Shown here: in pieces, positions 1-11,040 of the stretch
Layout of the letters: each line of letters opens with the position of its first letter
Numbering within the stretch: the stretch's first letter is position 1
From: Isoetes taiwanensis
Taxonomy: Eukaryota; Streptophyta; Lycopodiopsida; Isoetales; Isoetaceae
Assembly (NCBI GenBank): GCA_021234155.1
Contig: JAJEKV010000082.1
Location: forward strand, 2,537,377 to 2,601,376
Direction: 5' to 3'
Length of the DNA stretch: 64,000 bases
The notes under the pieces: generated by a model
What the model saw: the letters and a program-made list of their open reading frames with translations, nothing else
Database searches by the model: none
What the model was told of the DNA's origin: nothing
Translations under genes and position numbers: made by a program

Positions 1-82
1 GTTATGAAACCAATGTGGCGTGGCCGTGACCAAAAAAGAGCCGAAGGCCGGGGAAAGGCATCCGAAAACACCCGTGGAGGGA

Positions 83-604
83 TCATCCGCGGTGGATGCG
101 TGAGAGATAATCCCATTTGCGACATGAGATTTGCCCGCTTTTATGAATGAGTTCAAAAGGAGCGAATTCTTGAAGAAGGACCCAACGAGCAATTCTGCCC
201 GTGGGCGTGGACTTGTTGATCAAATATAGAAGTGCCTGATGGTCAACAAAGAACTTAATTTGGCTGCCCAAGAGATAATGACGGAAACGTTGGACACAAA
301 AAATTAAGCCCAAGGCCTCCCTCTCAGTGGCAGAATAGTTGCACTCAGCAGGATTGAGTTTTCTGCTGGCATAGCGGTTCGGTTTATCTGTGTGCGCGTC
401 AAAGGCTTGTGAGAGGACAGCACCAATAGCAAATGCAGAGACATCGACATGAACATGAAAGGGCTTGTCCCATTGAGGAGGAACAAGCACGGGGGCCTGA
501 GTAAGCAAAATCTTCAACTGTTGGAAAGCAGCATCCGCCTGGGAATTCCAAGCCCAAGTGGATTCATCACCCGTGAGTTTATGAATGGGATCAGCTGGCT
601 GCAA
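83..604 (-). pseudogene. gypsy pol: RNase H domain
   Basis: An open stretch of about 173 codons matches the RNase H domain that follows RT in gypsy pol. Visible landmarks are the HVDVSAFAIGAVLSQ segment carrying the first acidic residue, the ATEREALG segment with the second acid, and FFVDHQALLYLI with the third. This domain removes the RNA strand during cDNA synthesis. It lies in a different frame from the RT segment just upstream, consistent with a frameshift near 600. The catalytic acids look retained, so decay is by frame loss rather than by active-site change here. Confidence 0.88.
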
Positions 605-1500
605 GTCCAGGAATGAAGGTGGAGTAATAATTTACCTTGCCCAGGAAAGAACGTGTCTCCTTGATATTAGAGGGTGCTTGAGCTTTGAGCATGCAACTGA
701 TTTTGGCAGGATCTGTGGTGATACCTGCTTTACTGACCACATGATCTAACAGAACACCGGAGGTGACGCAGAAGGTGCATTTCTCAGGATTGAGACTAAT
801 GCCAGACTCATCACATTTCTGGAAGACAAGTTCTAATTTATCCAGGTGGTCATCCATGGAACTGTAGGCAGAGAAGTCATCTTGAAAAATTTGGAGGAAG
901 GGATTTTCCTTCATATAATCATGAAAAACTGAGAGCATAATTCATTGAAACGTTGATGGAGAGTTTGATAACCCAAAAGGAACCACCTTGTAGGCAAAAG
1001 TGCCCCACGGGGTGGTGAAGGTAGTCTTGAGTTGATCAGATTCTTTGATTGAGATTTGATTGTAGCCAGAAAAACCATCCATGAAGGAGTACATTTCATG
1101 ACCAACAACCTCTTCCAGAACCTGGTCTGTGAAGGGAAGTGGGAAATGATCACGCTCCGTGGCCTGATTGAGTTTTCGATAGTCCACGCAAACGCGGATC
1201 TTACCGTTGTGTTTGAGAGCAATGACGATGGGGCTCACCCATTCAGAATGTTTGACCTCATAGATCAAACCAGCAGCTAGGAGTTTGTCAATTTCTGCCT
1301 TGACTCGGTCACGGTAATTGTGGTTGAGCCGGTACTGTCGTTGCTATACAGGACGTGCATCTGGTTTGGTAGGAATGGTGAGTTCCCCCAAGTCTTTGTT
1401 GATGCCCCGAAGATCTTTATAGCTCCAGGCAAAAATGTATTTGAACTTTTTGAAGAGCGTGATGGCACGTGCTCGATAGGTGGTCGGAAGATTTGCAGCT
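600..1500 (-). pseudogene. gypsy pol: reverse transcriptase domain
   Basis: Conserved gypsy RT blocks are spread over two or three frames: SEWVSPI and RVCVDYRKLN near 1200-1250, FSGYNQI and TPWGTFAYKVVPFGL near 990-1080, then the catalytic block IFQDDFSAYS near 860. The YxDD box here reads FQDD, an acceptable-looking variant with both aspartates kept. The thumb segment SLNPEKCTF follows. A frame break falls near 940, between the PFGL block and the catalytic block. The domain synthesises element cDNA in the particle. The call is secure from block order; functional status is broken. Confidence 0.9.
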
Positions 1501-2708
1501 AGGCGGACTGGCTGATTGTTGCCAACGTCCACAATCTCCACATCAGGAGTCTGAATGTGTGGGATAACTTCCATGTCGTGAACAACATGAGCAAGAGGTT
1601 GAAACATGACAGGATGAGTTGCGCTCTGCGTGGTGAAGAAGAGTGGTTGCTGAGCGGCATCAAGCAATGGTTGCTTCATGACGGCGTGTACGTCCACTGT
1701 GTCTGGAGGAAGTTCGGTATCTGAAAAATGATCAATACGTTGGATGCGATTGCAAGGAGCCAGGTAGGGGTCGAGTAAAGCAGCCACAGCCTGGTCCTGA
1801 TCAAGAGTCATCTCGCCCCAAGGATCAGCATATTCAGGGTAGGATGACAGCGGCAGACTCGCAGGAGGAGCCTGAACTTGATAAATGTTCTGTGCTTCTT
1901 CAGAATCGGTGTCTGAGAGAGTAGGCTCAGCATGTTCGACCGAAATGATCTTGCCAGTTTCCAAATCCATGGTGGCATTGAGGTGACCATCGGTAATGAC
2001 TAGCTGGTCCATGGCACAGTAATGGATACTTTTGGCCTGACAGAGAAAAGGTCTGCCGACCAACATTTCATAATCACTTGGATCTTCCCCTGCTTTCCAA
2101 ACACCAAATTCCAAGGGGAATCTGAGATCGCTTATATTGATGTGAAGAAGAGGCGTGACGCCTTGAGGGCGCATGATATGGCCATTAGCCAATTTGATGT
2201 CATATGGGGCACGATAAAGTTGTTTGATGCCCATTTGCTGGCGGAGTTTATCCGTGATGAGATTGACAGCACTACCCCCATCAATTTGAACATGGTTGAC
2301 TTGTTGATTGCCCATTGTGGCATGGACCGTGGGTGTGGAGGTAGCGACTGCCCCAACCAAAACCGTGGGAAGGGGTAACTGGTCCTTGAGAGCAGGACAC
2401 AGTTTCAAAATAGTTGCCAGACTTAAAGGAATTTTGATTTTTGCTAGCTCCTCTTGGAGTTCCAACGATACATGAGAAAATGGATCAGCTGTATCCAATG
2501 GAGCAGGAGTGTGTGGTAATGAAGCAGCAACTTCTTTGAGAAGCTCCACCTCTGCAGCAATATTCGGATATATCTGAGAGCGTGGAGGTTGAGATGATGG
2601 AGGTGCATCCTGAATGAGGCATGAGTTTATCCAGAGCTGGGGCAAAGTGAACCTTTTTGTCCTCAGCATGAGGGATCGTGTCAACTGCAAAAGCATGTTG
2701 CGTAGCAT
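1344..2708 (-). pseudogene. gypsy pol N-terminal part: retropepsin-like protease
   Basis: About 454 codons are open here. The protease signature is VQIDGGSAVNLI (DGG in place of the DTG/DSG of other retropepsins), followed by an LVGRPFL segment typical of the C-terminal part of the same fold. In these elements the enzyme cuts the Gag-Pol polyprotein. The segment continues toward RT but stops at 1344, just before the RT blocks, which lie in another frame. The upstream limit at 2708 is set by the open frame and not by a real start codon, because protease is normally translated as part of Gag-Pol. Confidence 0.85.
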
Positions 2709-4480
2709 GAGGAAGGATGGTCAAGGGGCGTGACGCCCTGGTCTGGCGTGAAATCAACCCAACCCAATTTGACGGTTGAACTGGAGGATTAAGAGCCTGA
2801 TAAATCTCTTCCTGGGCTTGTTGATCCATCTGAGGAGTTGCTGCAGGAGCTGGTTGATACCGTGATTGTTGAGGCACGCGTGGTGGTTTTCGAAGAACAG
2901 GCCGAGGGCCCTGTTCGCCATTTGCGATCCAAACTTGATAGGCTGTGAGGCGAATTGAAGTGGTTTGATTCGTGCCTGGAAGTTGGACTTGAACTTGAGG
3001 AAGTTGAGGGCACGCCGTGGTGGTATGACCCCATGCCAAACAATGATAGCACTGAGCTTTAGCAGGATCAAAAGGAGGACGGTTGCTTTGTCCCCGTGGC
3101 TGCTGAGATTGTTGATACTGTTGGGCAGGTTGTGACGGAAATTGCTGAGGTTGATATGACGGTTGTTGCTGAGGCGTGGTCTGGACTTGATAAACCATCT
3201 TTTGCCGGAAGGGTGTAGGATGAGTATGAGTGCATTCCTCCGTGGCATGATTGCACATATTGCAGCGTTTACAATGACGAGGACCATTGGTGGAGTTGCA
3301 CTCAGTGGCCAAATGGCCTTGATATTTGCAGATGTGGCACCAAATTTGACTGCGTTGAGGATTGGAGTGTTGTGGCTGAACTGCAGTCTGAGAAACCATG
3401 ACAGGAGGAATGAAGGGTAGCTCCTGGAGGGCCACGCCGCGAGAGGAAACATTAACTGAATGATTGACAAGTTCGATGGCCTGCTCCAAAGTCTTGGGGC
3501 GCAGGTATTCAGTCATGAGAGGAATAGCCGGAGGAAGTCCCTGCAGAAACCAGATGAGAATCTGGCTTTGCGTGGGGTACTCTTGAAGTTTGCTGAGGAG
3601 GATGTGAAGACGATCCGCAAAATCCCGGGCTGATTCCGTGGGCTCTTGCTGAAGATCATTGAGTTGCTTGAGAAGAAGTTGATCATCATCTGTGGTCCTA
3701 TAATGAGAAAGGAAAGCAGTCTTCATTTCGGTCCAGTTTTGTTTCCAATGGCTTTTGTTTGCCATGAGCCACGCAGCGTGGTGGAAAAGGTATAGAACTT
3801 TAGTTGAGGTTGAGTGTGACCATTTAGGACAGTCAGAGCCTCAAATTCTTCCATGTGGGCTTGAGCACTTTGGTCCAATGGTTTGCCTTTAGTACTGCCA
3901 AAAGTGGGATAGGTCAGTTTGAGAGTCTGAAAAGAAGATTGTGACTGGCCGTGTGCATAGAGAGGCGGTGTATAAGGAGGAACATAATGGGGTGGAACTT
4001 CCATGGATTCTGTATGAAGTGGCAAACGAGCAGAAAGACCCTGAAGATGTGCAAAAGGAGGTTCCGGTGGTGGAGGACCTTGGGGTCCGTGGTCATGAGG
4101 TTTGAGATCGGTAAGAGTGTAAACTGGAAGAGTCTGTTGAAAAGAAGGAGATTGAGGATATGTCTGAACCTGGGGAGGGCCGAAAGAAACATGGGGATAA
4201 CCCATTCCTCCAGGGGGAGATGATGGTTGTGAAGGCAGAGGAGTATGGCCAGAGGAGATATGAATGTAGGCACTCTAGGGAGTGTGGAAATAAGCTGGAG
4301 GTTGCTGAACAGGGGTATGATGAGGTGACTGAGGTTGTGAACAATGTTTACACGCTGGAGGAGAGCCAGGACGAGAGTGAACACGAGGAGTAGGTGGCGC
4401 CGATTGAGCTCGCGGAGTTTAATATGGCCTCCCTCAATATCATAAGCAAGGTCATACATATCTCGAAAACGCCGCGACGC
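2485..4480 (-). pseudogene. gypsy gag with three CCHC zinc knuckles
   Basis: The longest open segment (2485-3765) contains a retrotransposon gag domain: FLSHYRT, LNDLQQEPTESARDFADRL and the FLQGLPP block. Three C-x2-C-x4-H-x4-C knuckles follow, CHICKYQGHLATEC, CKRCNMCNHATEEC and CYHCLAWGHTTTAC, separated by a Q/P-rich linker. Gag forms the particle and the knuckles bind element RNA. The N-terminal part (3723-4459) is P-rich and is read in two other frames, so at least two frameshifts are present. The start is probably near 4480 where the segment MYDLAYDIEGG begins, but it is not certain. Confidence 0.85.
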
Positions 4481-4769
4481 TGATGGCGCCCAAGCCGGTA
4501 GACGCCCGGGCTAAGAAGCTGAAAGGAGGAAAGCACGAGCATTATGGGAAAAGAAGAAGGGAAAAGAAAATCAGACCCGGCAAGCAGGGCGACTTGTTTG
4601 GGGTCCGGGTTCGGGAACTCCCGCAAGACGCTCGGTGGAGGACCCGTGGATCAAACAGAGAATCCCAGTGAGCCGTGGTCATCGCCGGGATTTGCAAAAG
4701 AAACTAAGGGAAAAGAGACAACAAGAAAAACAAAAAGAACAATGTAGAACACAATGAAGAGAACAAAAC

Positions 4770-4781
4770 TCTTTGATATCA
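4770..4781 (-). other. candidate primer-binding site (initiator tRNA-Met type)
   Basis: On the minus strand the twelve bases TGATATCAAAGA agree at 9 of 12 positions with the tRNA-iMet type site TGGTATCAGAGC. It lies two bases inside the inferred LTR end, the expected place for first-strand priming. The match is imperfect, so position carries as much weight as sequence. Confidence 0.55.
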
Positions 4782-4783
4782 AT

Positions 4784-5150
4784 TGTGATACATGAGCTCT
4801 CTCAATCGAGAGAAGGCAGAAGTGAGATAAGACCAAAAACTCATCTAACCCGTGAGGGCTAGATCTACTCATATATATAGTACAATGGCCTTTGGCCCAA
4901 TATAGATACTACGCCAAAGCTTCAAGTCGACTCACGGAAGGAGGCCTGATTTGCAGGAACGTTGACGGTGCCTCTTGAGACCCTGAAATGGCGCAGATGG
5001 TGACAGAGTTTCATTTCTCTGTGCGCCTCCTCTTGGTCCCGGGCACGGCCTTTGACTGCGTGGTCTGCGGCGGCTTGGTCTTCTGCGGGCCCTTGGATGA
5101 CTGACCTGTGCCTGACTGTGGACCCTTGGCCTTGACCTGGTCCGTCGTGT
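4784..5150 (-). repeat. 5' LTR of the gypsy element (right boundary uncertain)
   Basis: The LTR would start on the plus strand at TGTGATACATG (4784), next to the primer-binding site, and it contains a TATA-like box in the correct orientation. The outer edge is not fixed because the partner LTR is outside the window. A CA-ending position near 5152 is possible, and the next gypsy remnant begins by about 5190. Confidence 0.5.
4871..4880 (-). promoter_or_regulatory. TATA-like box in gypsy LTR
   Basis: The minus strand reads CTATATATAT, about 90 bases upstream of the inferred LTR end. That is a plausible position for the promoter that defines the R region. Sequence and position only. Confidence 0.45.
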
Positions 5151-5157
5151 GCATGAA

Positions 5158-5185
5158 TAGTCCTGTACCAGTACGTACAGGACTA
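5158..5185. repeat. perfect 11-bp inverted repeat with 6-nt loop
   Basis: TAGTCCTGTAC and GTACAGGACTA are exact reverse complements around CAGTAC. It sits at the junction between the minus-strand gypsy LTR and the plus-strand gypsy remnant. It may be a chance palindrome or the scar of an excised element; nothing decides between them. Confidence 0.6.
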
Positions 5186-5764
5186 ACAGATGCCTTACTC
5201 AAGAGTTCTAAGGTAAGTGTGGATCTCTTCACTTTATTAAAATTAGCATCTAGTTACAGAAAAAGGTTGTTGCAACAAACCGTTGTTAATGGAACTATGG
5301 CATACGTGAATTTTACTGATACTACTAACCTAGTGTTGGCTCAGAATGAGGAAGACCCTGGAGCTTTCATGTGTTCAACATCCCTGGAAGGATATTCCTT
5401 CTCTAAAGTACTGCTCGATGGTAGATCTCCATTGAACATCATGCCTTATCACATCATGAAAAAGTGTATTTTGGAAGTAGATAAGAGATCCTTCTGTTCT
5501 GTTAAAGTCTTTATCTAATGCAAAGATCACTCCTATAAGAATAGTAACTAAGATCCCTGTAAACATAGAAGGTATAATTGTAGCTGCTAATTTTATTGTG
5601 GTTGCTTTTGAAGATATAAGAGATGATGCAGATATCTATGATCTTTTAGGAAGAAGGTGGATGTCTACCGTGGATGCTAGGCCAATTTGGTCCCAGGGGA
5701 GGTGTACTATCTCCAATAGTTCCCAAGTGGCAACAATTTTTAATCAGGACGGTTCTTATAGTTC
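5180..5764 (+). pseudogene. second Ty3/gypsy remnant: protease region up to the RT start
   Basis: The frame contains KVSVDLFTLLKLASSYRKRL, then a protease-like core VLLDGRSPLNIMPYH (DGR where an active enzyme has DTG, DSG or DGG), then LLGRRWM and a DARP segment. Just before 5764 another frame carries a weak match to the start of gypsy RT. The spacing from protease to RT is much shorter than in intact elements, so an internal deletion near 5690 is likely. The coding then stops abruptly at a minus-strand LINE and resumes at 6885. This copy is clearly different from the gypsy element on its left, which lies on the other strand. Confidence 0.7.
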
Positions 5765-5766
5765 CG

Positions 5767-6882
5767 AAGGAAGGAAGGAAGGAAGTATATTTTAACGTCC
5801 ACGGAGGCCAACTGGCCTATGAGACGGTTATAGACATACAATATATCGGAAAGTATCCAAACACAAAAGAAAACCACAGAAACCCTGTACAATGTGTCTC
5901 TACCACTGGGACGAAAAAACCCCCATGTGGGAGGAAAAACCCTTGTAGTAGGTGTTCAGAGTCCCTATCTGGGCGCTCAAATTCCCTGTGCTGTGTGGGA
6001 CTCTCTGACGGTGGAGACTTGCAGAATGTAGGACGCGAGACGTGCAACCATTGGCGAAGCCAGCAGTTGATGAATTGCTATCTCAGAGCATCTGAGATCG
6101 GCATGAGCTGCTCGGATGTGTGCATATGTCGGACACTCCTGTAGAGCATGGTGTTCATCTTCTACTATCTGCATGTGACAACACTGGCATAATCTCTCAT
6201 GTCGGGGGATTCCCTGCCCTCCATCCGTACCCCAGCGGCCTGTCTCAATTCTGAGATGGTGGGACCCTGTCCTTATTGCAGCTATCGCTCTCCGTTTCTT
6301 GGTAGAGATGTGTGCCTTCAAATACTGGTGGGGGCCATGTTCAAGCGACAGATTAATCTGCGTGTGGTAGTGCTCTGTTTTGGGCTTTGCAAGAGTGGGT
6401 GCATCCCACAGAAAGGTAGCAAAGCGCTCATTCAAATGCAGCTCATGTTCTGCGATATGCGACATATCCATAATCTGTTGATAGTCTATGGACCATCTTG
6501 CGAACCATCCCCTACAATGCTCCTGCCACACTCTCTTCAGACGTTGTGGCCCTTGTGCCAATAATAGAGCCCGGGGGAGGAAGACGTTGTGCATCCATTT
6601 TGTCAACCTTATGGAATTACACAAGGTGCCTGCGCATAGCAGAATGCTGCAGGGGCCAAAAGCCAGTCTCATACAGCAAAATCGAATAAGGCACCGTGTC
6701 CTTGACGCCTAGGCTGTATGTCAGGAAAGCCTTCTATACCCTCTCTAGCTTATCCCAAGTGCCCTTGCTAATCGCTGGCCCCCAGACCTCTACCCCATAC
6801 ATCAATACTGGTTCAACGAGTGCTCGGAACAGGTGTGCTTTGCGTGCCCAATCGCAGAGATCTATTCTGTAACAGGGTACCA
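5767..6882 (-). mobile_element. 5'-truncated LINE inserted in the gypsy remnant
   Basis: On the minus strand the segment starts inside the C-terminal part of a LINE ORF2. LVEPVLMYGVEVWGPA lies near 6800, and a long open frame covers 5977-6672. It ends in a C-x2-C...H-x4-C motif (CQCC...HHALQEC) near 6170. The 3' end has the hairpin AGGCC-AGTT-GGCCT (5805-5818) and a (TTCC)n tail at 5767-5784. One stop falls in ORF2 near 6740. The flanks GTTCC (left) and GTACC (right) may be a short decayed target duplication. The insertion splits gypsy pol coding exactly, so it is younger than the gypsy copy. Confidence 0.85.
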
Positions 6883-6884
6883 GT

Positions 6885-7274
6885 GGAAAAAAAAGTGGTG
6901 CCCTGAGAATTTGTATTGATTATAGGGATATGAACAAGGCCACCATGAAAGACTGTTATCCCTTACTATTTCTAGAAGAAATATTATATGCCGTGGTAGA
7001 AAAGAATATGTATTCATTTTTAGATGGATTCTCTGGATTCAATCAAATAATCATTAGAGAAGAAGATCAGCCTAAAACCTCTTTTATTACTCCTTGGGGA
7101 ATTTATGCCATGAAGAAAATCCCATTTGGTTTGATGAATGCCCCAACTACCTTCAAAAGCGCAATGGACACTAATTTCAAATCCATGTCTACCAAGGAAT
7201 TTAGGGTCTTTCTAGATGACTTGTGTTTAGGATTTGATGCTACTAATCATTTGGAGTTGCTTGCCAATTACTAA
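6885..7274 (+). pseudogene. second gypsy remnant: RT domain, truncated
   Basis: RT blocks KKSGALRICIDYRDMNK, FSGFNQI, TPWGIYAMKKIPFGLMNAPT and the catalytic FLDDLCLGF run in one frame, then a stop follows at 7272-7274. Both aspartates of the FLDD box are present. The C-terminal half of RT, RNase H and integrase are missing. The reading frame continues that of 5180-5764 once the LINE between them is ignored. The sequence downstream (7275-7520) shows no further pol similarity that I can see. Confidence 0.82.
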
Positions 7275-7524
7275 ATCTAAGGCCAAGATCCCGGAACCAA
7301 AGAAAAAACTAAATATGTACATGGGGACAGATTATAAAAGCTTTTGAAGGCCCAGACGCACTCGAATTAGAACATTAGTACATGTTGAGCATGTTCTGAA
7401 GAATTCTTGAAGCTCATGTGCACTCCTCAGTTGGCTTTGCAAAGTTTTAACAGAAAACACTCCCTTATATTATTTTCTGTACCCTGAATGATCTTCTAAT
7501 GTGTTTGGAGGCCTGATTACCTTC

Positions 7525-7647
7525 ATGGCGGGGGTTTTTTAATCCTGTCAGTAATACATTTGCTGCTCTCTTTTTTGTTTGGGTCCCATAGGCCAGTCGG
7601 TCTCCGTGGACGCTAAAAATCTATTCTATTCTATTCTATTCTATTCT
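7525..7647 (+). mobile_element. LINE 3' end with (CTATT)n tail
   Basis: A GGCGGGGGTTTTTTAATCC segment is followed by CTGCTCTC, a GGGTCCCAT segment, the hairpin AGGCC-AGTC-GGTCT (7590-7603), CCGTGGACGCTAAA and then (CTATT)n at 7621-7647. Almost the same order recurs at 24925-25066, so these are two copies of one 5'-truncated LINE family. No coding sequence is left. Confidence 0.75.
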
Positions 7648-8599
7648 GTTATGATTTCTAGTGTTTTTCCACTTCAAACAATTAAACAATAAAATATTCT
7701 TTGTTCCAATTTTTTTGGCAGGTTTGCATCTATCCTTGCATCCATTAACACCTGTGTGTTAAAAAAATTTCAAAAAAGAACCAATCTAAACTTGAGTTAC
7801 AAATTTTCACATTCTGTTTAAGACAGTTCTTGACTATATTTTTGCAAATCAGTGTACAGAAATACTCATTGTGATTCAAATTGCAATTTAATCTCTTGCC
7901 CCATATCATAGCTACTTTTACACCTATTTGCTTTGGAAATTCTCAAAAAGACATATGGCAATTCAAAAACCATTTCTGATCACTATTTTGCATGTTGAAC
8001 GCTACAACTTTGACTTGGTCAATATTTTCACCATACTCTTCTAGTAACGTTATTTGCTAATTAGGGAAAATAAAACTTTAAAATCAATCCATTCTTGCCA
8101 ACCATCTTGACTTCAGTACTGCTCTCTTTTTCCAGAAACGGAAAAGCTATAAATACTTGTTGTTTGGAGCTATTGTGTTGAAAGTTTTTTGTATAGACTG
8201 ATCACTTTAAGCGATCTGGAGGTTCTAACCCCAAATTGAGCATAGTCTCAAGTCGGTCCCTTGTGTTTGACTCTTAAACCCAGGTTGAGAATCAACAATC
8301 ACGAATTGAACAATATAATAAAAAAGAAAAAGAAAACAACTGAAATAGGATTGAACAGAAATAGAAGTGAACATAATAGAACCAAAACTTTTTATTAAGC
8401 AAAAGGTTACATTTACAACGAGCCTCGAAAATACTTTATCAAGGCACAATCTTGTTTCATTATTATCACCCTCTTTCTATGCATAACATGTTTCACACAA
8501 TCTTCAAAAAAATTGGCCATAAGCACCATATAACTAAAGTGAGGCTTATGCAATTCCCTTTTTTTATACCCTCTTATTTTAAACAAAAAGACGTGGAAG
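7648..8599. other. A+T-rich DNA, no gene seen
   Basis: Only short chance open frames occur here. I see no domain, tRNA, hairpin array or repeat edge I can support, apart from T-rich runs. Confidence 0.6.
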
Positions 8600-9110
8600 C
8601 ATTTTTGGCCTAGATAATTATTGAAGAGATGAGTTTTTTCGGTCCCTCACGCTGGCATTTTGGCACTCTTTTCTCAGATAATGAGTCGAGAAAAGCAAAA
8701 AGACAACAAAAACAAAGGAAATTGTTTACTCATTTAAAATGAAGTACTAGTCTTGAAAGAAGGTTTATTTATAAATGAGATCACTACAATATTTACTACA
8801 ATAGATGAAGAAACCATGGTGGGCATGCTGTCACAACGGTTACATCCTCGTCACACACGCTCCACCTAAGAGGAACAATCGATCCAGTATCTTTCAATCT
8901 TTTTAGAGCTCTGGGAGCAACGTGAAGACAATGGAAAGCCTCAAGATGAGGTGGTTCCTGCACTACAAGCTGACCTGTCCAACCGATTTTTCCATTTCTT
9001 CAACCTTCGGGTCAAAAATGCTTCCTTCCCTACCTCCATGGATCTCATGCAATGCTTGCAGGATCCTATGTGGTTCATGAAATTAGGATACCTTCGTCTT
9101 CTCATCTGAT
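8600..9110 (-). repeat. decayed copy of an unrecognised repeat family (also at 31560-32790)
   Basis: The stretch 8795-9110 aligns by eye with 31844-32160. Shared points are a CCATGG followed by GCTGTCAC, and the block CTCCATGGATGTCATGCAAT (CTCATGCAAT here) followed by GCTTGCA-GATCCT. On the minus strand both copies can be read as CKHCM-SMEVG followed by a TRRL segment, which suggests minus-strand coding. Several stops interrupt this copy. The family is unknown to me. Confidence 0.5.
8669..8694. repeat. palindromic motif, TTTTCTC...GAGAAAA
   Basis: TTTTCTC and GAGAAAA form a near-palindrome around an AGATAATGAGTC centre. A related motif occurs at 31708-31731, in the second copy of the same repeat family, and similar ones occur at 9694 and 9778. 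Function unknown. Confidence 0.45.
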
Positions 9111-9383
9111 TCCCTTGCGGTTCTATAATATCTGCGACAATATGCCTTCTTATCCCAAAGCCCTGGTAAGAGCGTGGCTTGAGTGGGAGCTAGGCAGGGT
9201 TCTTTGCCTCTTAGAAGGGAGGAATTTTATATTTAACAATTCTGGTGCCATCTGCTAATCATAATGAACAAAGGTTGCAAAGTTGGAATTGTTGGGAGAT
9301 CATGCATTTTATTACGGTGCTTCAAATTACTTACACATACAAATTCCTTTATAGATTTCATGATTGCTAGTGCCTTTCTCAAC

Positions 9384-9693
9384 CAGTGATGACTTTAAGG
9401 TGTGGTATATCGTGAAAATGCTATATTTCACCAAATTTATAAATCTAAATTCGATGGTTTACTAGGCTACATTAGCTCAAAAGATTTATAAAATCGCCAG
9501 AATTTGATAATATTGCATCCTAATTATATTATATTCACCAAATTAATGACCATTCTTTAATAGGAGATCTTAATTTTTGGTAAGACATCTTAATTCTACT
9601 AAGTTCATTTCTATAAAAAAGTAGGAAATTAGGAAACAATCGCCACCACTTCTATGGTTTAGAAGTAGATAGAGGATGATAAAGTCATCACTA
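9384..9693. mobile_element. 310-bp MITE with 9-bp target duplication (Mutator-like)
   Basis: The ends are CAGTGATGACTTTA on the left and TAAAGTCATCACTA on the right, inverted repeats matching at 13 of 14 positions. The element is flanked on both sides by exact TTTCTCAAC (9375-9383 and 9694-9702). A 9-bp duplication with inverted ends and no coding capacity fits a non-autonomous Mutator-like element moved by a transposase supplied elsewhere. A 114-bp stretch at 34343-34456 matches its right-hand third. The interior is A+T-rich without an open frame. Confidence 0.82.
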
Positions 9694-9800
9694 TTTCTCA
9701 ACTCGAGAGTCGAGAAAGGACCTCAAGACACACTATACAAGATTTTTATTACACAAAATATTACACAGAATTACGCATTTCCGACTCGCGAGTCGGGAAA
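9694..9800. repeat. two palindromes flanking 60 bp
   Basis: TTTCTCAACTCGAGAGTCGAG followed by AAA (9694-9717) is nearly self-complementary. CCGACTCGCGAGTCGG (9781-9796) is an exact 16-bp palindrome. Both share the pattern ACTC-N2-GAGTCG. The left part of the first palindrome served as the target of the MITE. No gene is associated. Confidence 0.55.
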
Positions 9801-11040
9801 GCATGGAGTGAAGCTCAAGGGGTCTAGTCTAGGAAGTATTATATCAAGGGAGTTTAATCTAGACTGATCGATGGATGAAGGCACGTTGTGGAGTGAAGCT
9901 TATGGGTTGCATTCTAGTCCAAGCCATGATGCCTTTTCTATAAAGCATGACGTCATTTGGGTTACTTGGATTATGCAATCACCACTTTTAACATTTTTTT
10001 TGTCTAAACAGAGTTATTGACCCAAAAAATAAAAAATCTAACTTTAGCAAAATTTAAGATTCTAACCAGAAAATTCTAACATCTATCAGTCTGGACATAA
10101 ATCAGCCTGGATATTAATAGTCGTCTATCAATTTTGTAGGTATTTCTATGATATTTTGATGTTTTATGCATTTATGCAAATGAATTAATACTAAAGAATC
10201 TAAGCTTGTCGATTAAAGTCTCTAATAACAGACCTCGTGAATGCAGTGGATGCGATAGGGGAATCCATATACAGTTTGATCAGTTTAGAGGCGATCACAG
10301 GTCTCGAATAGGGGTTTATAAAACTGGAAAAGGAATAAAGGAATTAAGTATACAAATAGGGTGTTCTGTAAAGATACAAAGCAAGTGAAAATAGGCACTA
10401 AAATCCCAAAACATAACCACACAAACTCAAGGAACTTATTTAAATTGTGCTCACTTGCTTCTTAAGTTGTATCATGCTTTAGAAGTGATATGCTCTTCGA
10501 TTTGGGCCGCGCTAGTTGAGACGTCTCTATCTGTGGACCAGTCCACGGTCATGTACAAATTGTGGGTGGGAGTGGAGCGAAGATGGGTTCGATCATCCTG
10601 AGGTTCATTGTAGAAGAAGAAGATAAAGCTTGGGAAGATGAAGTCGAATGCAGGAACTTTGGTCGGGCGAAAAGAATGGCAGAGGAACTTTGGTAAAGGT
10701 TCCAATTTCGGAATAGTCGGTAGTTATAAATGGGCACCCCCTCACCCTCAGGCCTGTATAATATGGTTGCTGTACAATTTAACGGTATGGCACGACAGCG
10801 AATACAATGTGGACACGACATGTGGCATGGACTAAATGTTTTTAAATGCCGTTATATTCCATTATAGTTAGAGTTGCTAGGATATTTAACTAGGTTATTG
10901 TATACATGTCCTCTACCTCCCTTTCTTTTTTTGCAATGCTAATTACCCAATCATTTTCCTAACATAACATTTTTATATTTTCTATGTGTATTTAGGGAAC
11001 GCTTCCAATTGAAGTATATAATTGCAAGGCAAGTATGAAG
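9801..11040. other. anonymous DNA, no gene seen
   Basis: Short open frames of 60-90 codons occur on both strands near 10470-10835 but show no domain or composition that would support a gene. I see no repeat edges here. Confidence 0.5.

Larger units (their letters stand above)
1..4783 (-). mobile_element. Ty3/gypsy LTR retrotransposon, internal region, runs off left edge
   Basis: Read on the minus strand, the order is primer-binding site (4770-4781), gag with three CCHC knuckles, retropepsin, reverse transcriptase and RNase H. This order and the domain types are those of Ty3/gypsy elements, which copy themselves through RNA and integrate by an integrase. The integrase and the 3' LTR would lie left of base 1 and are not visible. 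Reading frames change several times within gag and pol and RT is interrupted, so this copy looks dead. A single 5' LTR candidate begins at 4784. Identification as gypsy is firm from domain order; the clade is not assigned because the integrase end is missing. Confidence 0.92.

Noticed and set aside
1056-2378. Plus-strand frames at 1056-1280, 1320-1502 and 2022-2378
   Set aside because: They lie antisense to clear gypsy pol domains and have no similarity of their own.
5158-5185. 11-bp inverted repeat as a terminator or operator
   Set aside because: No bacterial context; at best a scar or chance palindrome, so kept only as a repeat.
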